Source: Weissella paramesenteroides ATCC 33313 (GTDB lineage: Bacteria; Bacillota; Bacilli; Lactobacillales; Lactobacillaceae). From it: a stretch of DNA of 64,000 nucleotides. Below, one piece after another: positions 59,030 through 64,000 of this stretch; the first letter of the stretch is position 1, and each line of letters begins with the position of its first letter. The stretch spans positions 20,358 through 84,357 of the forward strand of contig NZ_GG697137.1 of the NCBI RefSeq assembly GCF_000160575.1. Direction: 5' to 3'. The notes below the pieces were generated by a model. It did not search any database and was not told the origin of the DNA. It saw only the letters and a program-made list of their open reading frames with translations. A program made the position numbers and the translations under genes.

Positions 59030-60979
59030 CTATTCTTCGACACTATTTGCTAATGTAATTGCTTCCGCATTAATCACTTCATCGTACAATGTTTTTAGCA
59101 AACTTGGATTACTATCGCCACTTGCACGTTGTTCTTGGATATAAGTTAATTCAGCTTGAAAGGCTTCCAACAAAATACGTTGTTGGTCTGATGAATTTGA
59201 TTTTTGATTTTGTAGCATTGCTTGTTGTTGTGTATAAGCATTTCGTAAAGCAATCAATTGTCGTGGATTATCTGTCTCCTTTGGTAGCTGCTGTATATAA
59301 TCCGTCATTGCGGTATTCATAATGTTGATTACTTCTTCCACAGCTTGACTATGGCTATACGCTCTTAGTTTTTGATTATTGATTGATTTATGGATAAACA
59401 ATCGTTTAATAAGCCCTTGCCAAATTTTGAACCGATGCTTACCAATTTTTCCAAATCCATTCTGTAATGATTGCATACGGTTATACAACATGAGCGCCTG
59501 ATCTGAAACCGCACTATTTTCAGTGGCTTTTGCCATTGCATTATCTGCAACTTCAAACAACGTACGATACGCTTGCTTGCGTTCAGATTTATTTATTTGT
59601 AAGTCGCTATAGCCAAGCTGATCTTGCAATTGTTTCATAACTTCATGCTTTGTGTTTTGAGACGTCTCAACATCACTAACATAGGCAATGGCCACATTCA
59701 CCATGCTTGTATGTACCTGAACATATGCAGATTCTTCAAAAGAAGGTGCTGATCGTTTTAGTAATTTAGGTAACAGAATTACCGGCACTAGTAAACTCAA
59801 AATGATGACAGTCGATGCAACCAATAACAAGTCGTTTCTTTCCGTAAAAGCAACACCATGACTTAATGTAAATGGTAATGAGAACGCCATTGACATTGTA
59901 ACCGCTCCATGGACGCCACCAATAGCAAATACAAAACTATCCATTTTTGTATTTGGATCATTACTACGACGATCACTATAACGTCGCGCAAGGTATCTAA
60001 ACACCGTCATAACGATATATAGCGCTAACCCCATACCAATCAGTGTCAGCCATGTTCTAACTGGTTGTAGAATATACTCTTTTGCAACCTTAACCAATGA
60101 TGTACCAAGCAATACGAACACTAAGCCGTTTAAGAGTTGTGCAATAATATCTGTTAGTTGCAGCGTTAAATGATTTAATTTTGGCGCCATAAACTGTGTT
60201 TGTTGCTGTTCAATATTAGACATCACACCCATCACAACAACAGCAATAATTCCTGAGACGCCCAAAACATGTTCTGAAATCCCAAAAACGATGATTGGTG
60301 CAATAAAGTATATTAAAACATGTGCAACTGTATCGTCAAACTCACCTTTTAATAAGTGTTGACGAAGATATATATAAATAAATCCAGCAACGCCACCCGC
60401 AACAACACCACCTATTGCAACAATCAAGAATTGACCAAATCCGTGTACGAAAGAAAATTTTCCTGTATTCATCCACAAAATAGCTAACTCTAAAATAACC
60501 AAACCAGTGGCATCATTAAACAAAGATTCCAAACTTAGCGATCTTTTGATATTCTTTGGCATGTCCAATCCGTTTGTAACTGATTCAAGAGCGGTTGCAT
60601 CAGTTGGCGTAACGATTGCTGCCAACGCTAACGCAAACGGCAAAGCCCAACCAATTGCAAAATGACCAAAAGTCATTAAAACCACAACCGTTAAGACCGC
60701 CAAGACACCTGCTAATTCAATAATCGAACGAAAATGCTTCGAAATTAACTTTGCTTGTGTTCGCTGTCCTTCATAAAACAATAGTGGTGCAATGACTAAC
60801 ATCATAAACCACTCAGGATCTAACATAATCACAAATTTATTGATCACTGGCAAACTAGCTAATAAAATACCGCCAATAATTTGCCAGAGAGCTTGGGGCA
60901 TTTTTGGAAATGCTTGTGTTAAAAAATTAGCGATAATAATCGTTAAACATACATAGGCTAATGCATAAAATGTCGCCAT
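59030..60979 (-). CDS. Na+/H+ antiporter, CPA1 family (NhaP/YjcE-like)
   Basis: The 649-residue protein has about twelve helices in the first 410 residues with the CPA1 ion-site region IVTPTDATALESV and SLFNDATGLV. A long cytosolic C-terminal domain (about 420-649) follows, rich in Gln, Lys and Glu, and may regulate activity. It exchanges Na+ or K+ for protons for pH and salt tolerance. I use the ATG at 60979 after GAGGAGGAG; the reading frame extends further upstream but only through the metG terminator. Confidence 0.87.
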   Translation of the reverse strand: MATFYALAYVCLTIIIANFLTQAFPKMPQALWQIIGGILLASLPVINKFVIMLDPEWFMMLVIAPLLFYEGQRTQAKLISKHFRSIIELAGVLAVLTVVVLMTFGHFAIGWALPFALALAAIVTPTDATALESVTNGLDMPKNIKRSLSLESLFNDATGLVILELAILWMNTGKFSFVHGFGQFLIVAIGGVVAGGVAGFIYIYLRQHLLKGEFDDTVAHVLIYFIAPIIVFGISEHVLGVSGIIAVVVMGVMSNIEQQQTQFMAPKLNHLTLQLTDIIAQLLNGLVFVLLGTSLVKVAKEYILQPVRTWLTLIGMGLALYIVMTVFRYLARRYSDRRSNDPNTKMDSFVFAIGGVHGAVTMSMAFSLPFTLSHGVAFTERNDLLLVASTVIILSLLVPVILLPKLLKRSAPSFEESAYVQVHTSMVNVAIAYVSDVETSQNTKHEVMKQLQDQLGYSDLQINKSERKQAYRTLFEVADNAMAKATENSAVSDQALMLYNRMQSLQNGFGKIGKHRFKIWQGLIKRLFIHKSINNQKLRAYSHSQAVEEVINIMNTAMTDYIQQLPKETDNPRQLIALRNAYTQQQAMLQNQKSNSSDQQRILLEAFQAELTYIQEQRASGDSNPSLLKTLYDEVINAEAITLANSVEE

Positions 60980-61018
60980 AACAATCTCCTCCTCGGATTT
61001 GGTAGACCGTTTTAATAA

Positions 61019-61048
61019 AAAAGGATTGAGAAAATTCCCCAATCCTTT
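61019..61048 (-). terminator. Terminator after metG
   Basis: AAAGGATTG and CAATCCTTT pair around a 10-base loop, with a minus-strand T run (TTTTTTATT). It sits just before the antiporter's ribosome site, so the antiporter needs readthrough or a cryptic promoter. Confidence 0.8.
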
Positions 61049-61072
61049 AAACCATTCAATAGATATAAATAA

Positions 61073-63076
61073 TTATCCTAATTCTGAACCAGCTGCAATC
61101 TCATCCGGCAAAATTGATAAGGTTACCTTACCATCTTTTTCTGCGGAAAGTAACATTCCTTCAGATAACTCACCCATCATCTTACGTGGTTTTAGGTTAG
61201 CAACATAAGCAACTTTCTTACCAACTAATTCCCCATATTCTGGATAGAATTTTTTAATTCCAGATAGGATTGTTCGCCCATCAGCTGAACCATCATCCAA
61301 CTTAAAGCGTAATAGCTTGTTAGATTTTTCAACTTCTGAGACTTCTTTGATTTCAGCAACACGTAACTCAACCTTATCAAAGTCATCAAATACAATCTCG
61401 TCCTTGGTTGTTATCTTCTTTGGTGCCTTTGGATTAGTGCTTGAGCGTGTTTGCTTGCCACCGTTACCTGTCATATTGTTACGAATGTATTCAACTTCAG
61501 CCTCAACATCAACACGTGGGAAAATAGGCTGACCTTTTTCAACAACCTTGCCACCCGTAGGCAAATCTTCAAATTGTAATTCAGAAATCTGTACATTAGA
61601 ATCCTGCAAACCTAATTGTTGGAAAATCTTTTGTGGTGCCTGTGTCAAAATTGGTTGTAATAGGATAGCAACAACACGAAGCGCAGCAGCTAAGTGTGCC
61701 ATAACTGATGCCAAAACATCTGCTTGGCTGTCATCCTTGGCTAAGGTCCATGGTGTTGTTTCATCAATGTACTTATTAGCACGTGAAATAAGTTGCCAGA
61801 TTGCTGCCAAAGCATCTGCAGTATGCATTGATTGCATGTTAGCATTATAAGTTGCAATTGTGTCTTGGGCTGTTTGTACTAATTCACGATCAAAATCAGT
61901 CAATCCTGTATTTAGCTCAGGAATGACACCATCTTCATATTTATTAATCATCGCAACCGTACGATTTAGCAAATTACCCAAATCATTTGCTAAGTCATAG
62001 TTTAACTTTGAGACAAAGTCTTCTGGTGTAAAGATACCATCATTTCCAAATGGCATTGCACGAAGCAAATAGTAACGAACAGCATCAATACCATAGCGGT
62101 CAGCCAATGTATCTGGATAAACCACATTTCCCTTAGACTTTGACATCTTACCATCACGCATCGTCAACCAACCGTGACCCACGATGGTTTCTGGTAATTC
62201 TAAGCCTAATGCATGTAGCATAATTGGCCAGTAAATTGTGTGGAAACGAACGATTTCTTTACCAACTAGATGCACATTAGCTGGCCAATACTTATCAAAC
62301 ATAGTGGTGTCGTCAGACATATAACCTAACTTAGTAATGTAGTTAGATAATGCATCAATCCACACATAAACCACATGATCTGGATCTGATGCTACTGGAA
62401 CACCCCACTTAAATGCTGTACGTGTCACAGCTAGGTCTTCCAAACCGGGTTCAATAAAATTCTTGATCATTTCATTCATACGAGCAGAAGGTTGAATAAA
62501 GTTAGGGTGTGTCTTGTAGTAATCAAGTAGCCAATCAGCATACTTGCTCATATTGAAGAAGTATGATTCTTCCTTTACTAACTCAACTTCATGACCAGAA
62601 GGTGCTTTCCCACCAATCACATTACCATCATCATCACGATATACTTCAGCTAATTGTGACTCTGTAAAATACTCTTCATCATCAACTGAGTACCAACCTT
62701 CATATTGACCTTTGTAGATATCACCTTGATCCAAAAACTTCTGGAAAATCTTTTGAACTGCTTTTTCATGATAATCATCAGTTGTTCGGATAAATCCATC
62801 GTTACTGATTTCCAAATCAGACCATAATTTTTGAATATCTGCGGCCATCTGATCTACATATTCTTTTGGTGAAATATTTAGCTTTTCTGCTTTTTGCTCA
62901 ATCTTTAGCCCGTGTTCATCAGTTCCTGTTAGGAAATATACATCTTCATTTAACAAGCGGTGGTAACGTGCTGCTGCATCAGCAAGTACTGTCGTGTATG
63001 TATTACCAATATGCAATTTACCAGATGGATAGTAGATTGGTGTCGTAATGTAAAAAGTCTTTTTCTCTTCTGCCAT
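61073..63076 (-). CDS. metG: Methionyl-tRNA synthetase
   Basis: The 667-residue class I synthetase has HIGH as YPSGKLHIGN, KMSKS as RDGKMSKSKGNV, and the C-terminal OB-fold tRNA-binding domain (DKVELRVAEIKEVSEVEKSNKLLRFKLD to GMLLSAEKDG at about 560-665). I start at the ATG at 63076, preceded by GGGAGG eleven bases away; a longer frame to 63232 crosses a promoter-like AT-rich stretch. It charges tRNA(Met), and it heads the neighbourhood that includes tatD-rnmV-rsmA, as in many Firmicutes. No T-box leader is visible. Confidence 0.95.
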   Translation of the reverse strand: MAEEKKTFYITTPIYYPSGKLHIGNTYTTVLADAAARYHRLLNEDVYFLTGTDEHGLKIEQKAEKLNISPKEYVDQMAADIQKLWSDLEISNDGFIRTTDDYHEKAVQKIFQKFLDQGDIYKGQYEGWYSVDDEEYFTESQLAEVYRDDDGNVIGGKAPSGHEVELVKEESYFFNMSKYADWLLDYYKTHPNFIQPSARMNEMIKNFIEPGLEDLAVTRTAFKWGVPVASDPDHVVYVWIDALSNYITKLGYMSDDTTMFDKYWPANVHLVGKEIVRFHTIYWPIMLHALGLELPETIVGHGWLTMRDGKMSKSKGNVVYPDTLADRYGIDAVRYYLLRAMPFGNDGIFTPEDFVSKLNYDLANDLGNLLNRTVAMINKYEDGVIPELNTGLTDFDRELVQTAQDTIATYNANMQSMHTADALAAIWQLISRANKYIDETTPWTLAKDDSQADVLASVMAHLAAALRVVAILLQPILTQAPQKIFQQLGLQDSNVQISELQFEDLPTGGKVVEKGQPIFPRVDVEAEVEYIRNNMTGNGGKQTRSSTNPKAPKKITTKDEIVFDDFDKVELRVAEIKEVSEVEKSNKLLRFKLDDGSADGRTILSGIKKFYPEYGELVGKKVAYVANLKPRKMMGELSEGMLLSAEKDGKVTLSILPDEIAAGSELG

Positions 63077-63225
63077 GTTCTGTTTTACCTCCCACCTTAC
63101 AAATGAGTAAGGTGTTAATTTAGTATCTATATTGTTTGTCTGACAATAATTATAGCAAAGTTTAGAACTTCTCGCTGAAAAATCAAATTCGAAATTAAAT
63201 TGTTTATTAATAGTTAGTTTAATAT

Positions 63226-63285
63226 TTGACAATCTAACTAACTTGTTTTATTATTTAGTTAGTTAATATATTAGCGAACTAAATA
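63226..63285 (+). promoter_or_regulatory. Promoter and operator of the MarR gene
   Basis: A perfect -35 TTGACA (63226-63231) and -10 TATTAT (63249-63254) are spaced 17 bases. An inverted repeat, TATTTAGTT (63252-63260) and AACTAAATA (63277-63285), begins on the -10, and the CTAACTAACT stretch lies in the spacer. The placement suggests autorepression by the MarR protein. Confidence 0.7.
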
Positions 63286-63311
63286 ATAAAACACACTCAA
63301 TGGAGGATATT

Positions 63312-63908
63312 ATGAAAAAAGAAACTATTATCAAAAATATTTTGACGATTGCTCATCAACCATATGTTGTCTTTTCTACAAAAATAGATACACGAAATGA
63401 TAAGTCAATCGAAACATTAAAAATTTTATCAACTACTGAGAACATAACTGCAAGTTACCTATCAGAAAAATTTGATATCAAACCCTCAAGTGTCTCACAG
63501 ATCGTTAAGAAATTGGAGGACAGTGGTATGGTTACGCGTGAAAAATCTGGCACGGATTCCCGAATCAATTATTTAAAACTAACTGATAAAGGACGTGAAA
63601 GTTTAATCGAAAGTGATGCAACTGGACAATCATTGCAAGATGCCTTGTTTAAAGACTTCACTGATGATGAACTGACGAATTTTGATAGTTATCTTACAAG
63701 ATTAATAGATAATATTTCAAATGACGACTTTAAAAAGCAACTACATGATGTATTTAGTGATGATGAACGTTGGAATCACTTCGATAGAATGAGCGCCCGT
63801 TTTGAACGTGAGCGTTCACGCATGTTGGATGCAGAACATGCCCACCGTCATGGACATCCACATCATTTTCATGGTGGATTTGGTGATGGCCAACGACCAC
63901 ATTTTTAA
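63312..63908 (+). CDS. MarR-family regulator with a His-rich C-terminal tail
   Basis: The 198-residue protein has a winged helix (KSIETLKILSTTENITASYLSEKFDIKPSSVSQIVKKLEDSGMVTREKSGTDSRINYLKLTDKGRE, about 26-95) and a helical linker. A C-terminal tail with about ten histidines in roughly twenty residues follows (HAHRHGHPHHFHGGF). MarR proteins are usually about 140-150 residues, so the tail is an addition of about 50 residues. The histidines might bind Ni, Zn or Co and modulate DNA binding, but this is inference. The ATG at 63312 has GGAGG upstream. The target genes are probably beyond the window edge. Confidence 0.83.
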   Translation: MKKETIIKNILTIAHQPYVVFSTKIDTRNDKSIETLKILSTTENITASYLSEKFDIKPSSVSQIVKKLEDSGMVTREKSGTDSRINYLKLTDKGRESLIESDATGQSLQDALFKDFTDDELTNFDSYLTRLIDNISNDDFKKQLHDVFSDDERWNHFDRMSARFERERSRMLDAEHAHRHGHPHHFHGGFGDGQRPHF

Positions 63909-63937
63909 TGTTAGTCTATTAATATAAATTTACGAGA

Positions 63938-63968
63938 AGAGGCTGGGACGGATGTTGTCTCAGCCTCT
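63938..63968 (+). terminator. Terminator after the MarR gene (GCTGGGAC type)
   Basis: AGAGGCTGGGA (63938-63948) pairs with TCTCAGCCTCT (63958-63968) with one G-T pair, then TAATTTTTG follows. It recalls the GTTGGAAC-type hairpins elsewhere in the window. Confidence 0.8.
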
Positions 63969-64000
63969 AATTTTTGTGCTAAAAACGTATTAATTCATAC

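Noticed and set aside
1..64000. Mobile elements, prophage, CRISPR, rRNA and tRNA genes
   Set aside because: I looked for transposase and integrase motifs, long terminal inverted repeats, regular spaced repeats, rRNA-like stretches and tRNA-type sequences (GTTCRA loops) and found none; the repeats seen are short intergenic elements.

Overview
The window is AT-rich chromosomal DNA from a low-GC Gram-positive lactic acid bacterium. Pyruvate oxidase, an Opp peptide importer, a T-box leader, Veg, RNase M5, an LCP wall-ligase and a FusB-type protein all point to Lactobacillaceae. The overall gene set looks most like the Weissella/Leuconostoc branch, but that is my inference and not a measured placement. 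I see no rRNA, tRNA, CRISPR array, transposase, prophage or plasmid gene. Most genes are on the minus strand, in short operons separated by intrinsic terminators.

Layout. 1-1.3 kb: 3' part of a secreted HEXXH metalloprotease. 1.4-9.1 kb: TatD-like hydrolase, CBS/ACT protein (CbpA type), a P1B metal ATPase with a palindromic operator, FetAB, an AEC carrier behind a structured leader, and a DUF421/DUF3290 pair. 9.3-14.8 kb: acetyltransferases (one broken by a stop), a YbaK deacylase, LacI and HAD proteins, a B3/B4 editing-domain protein and an NmrA-like reductase divergent from an Rrf2 regulator. 15.6-20.7 kb: pyruvate oxidase, a LOG gene with a frameshift in a T run, and a T-box-controlled operon of a PanE-like 2-hydroxyacid dehydrogenase and a branched-chain aminotransferase. 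20.8-23.4 kb: an aldo/keto reductase-cupin-CMD-DUF2255 operon controlled by a divergent MerR regulator through a textbook 19-bp-spacer operator. 23.5-31.3 kb: SGNH hydrolase, class I amidotransferase, small DUF1413-like protein, a relic of an alpha/beta hydrolase, and oppDFBCA. 31.6-37.9 kb: EamA exporter, GNAT/YbaK cluster, DHA2 efflux pump, LysM protein, YihY, an unannotated structured RNA, Tag glycosylase. 37.9-43.8 kb: a PadR-HAAS-DUF4097 operon divergent from PspC (envelope stress module), DUF554, ThrE pair, small helical protein, PAP2 phosphatase. 44-50 kb: FusB-type EF-G-binding protein behind a leader-peptide attenuator, then a 5'-nucleotidase and phnDCEE. 50-64 kb: LCP protein, ThyA, dCMP deaminase, Veg, two tandem CNNM-type CBS proteins, RsmA-RnmV-TatD, a Na+/H+ antiporter, MetG and a MarR regulator with a His-rich tail.

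How genes work together. The T-box operon couples aminotransfer from branched-chain amino acids with reduction of the resulting 2-keto acids. The MerR operon looks like a carbonyl-electrophile response. PhnDCEE plus nucleotidase may feed phosphate or nucleoside salvage, as no C-P lyase is present here. RsmA, RnmV, TatD and MetG form a conserved RNA-maturation neighbourhood.

The most interesting non-coding signals are three. The first is a structured RNA with its own promoter and terminator at 37083-37298 (6S-like shape). The second is a leader peptide with competing hairpins before fusB at 44696-44800. The third is a dispersed intergenic repeat family with at least four copies. Two substrate-binding proteins (OppA, PhnD) also lack the lipobox cysteine expected in a Gram-positive bacterium.
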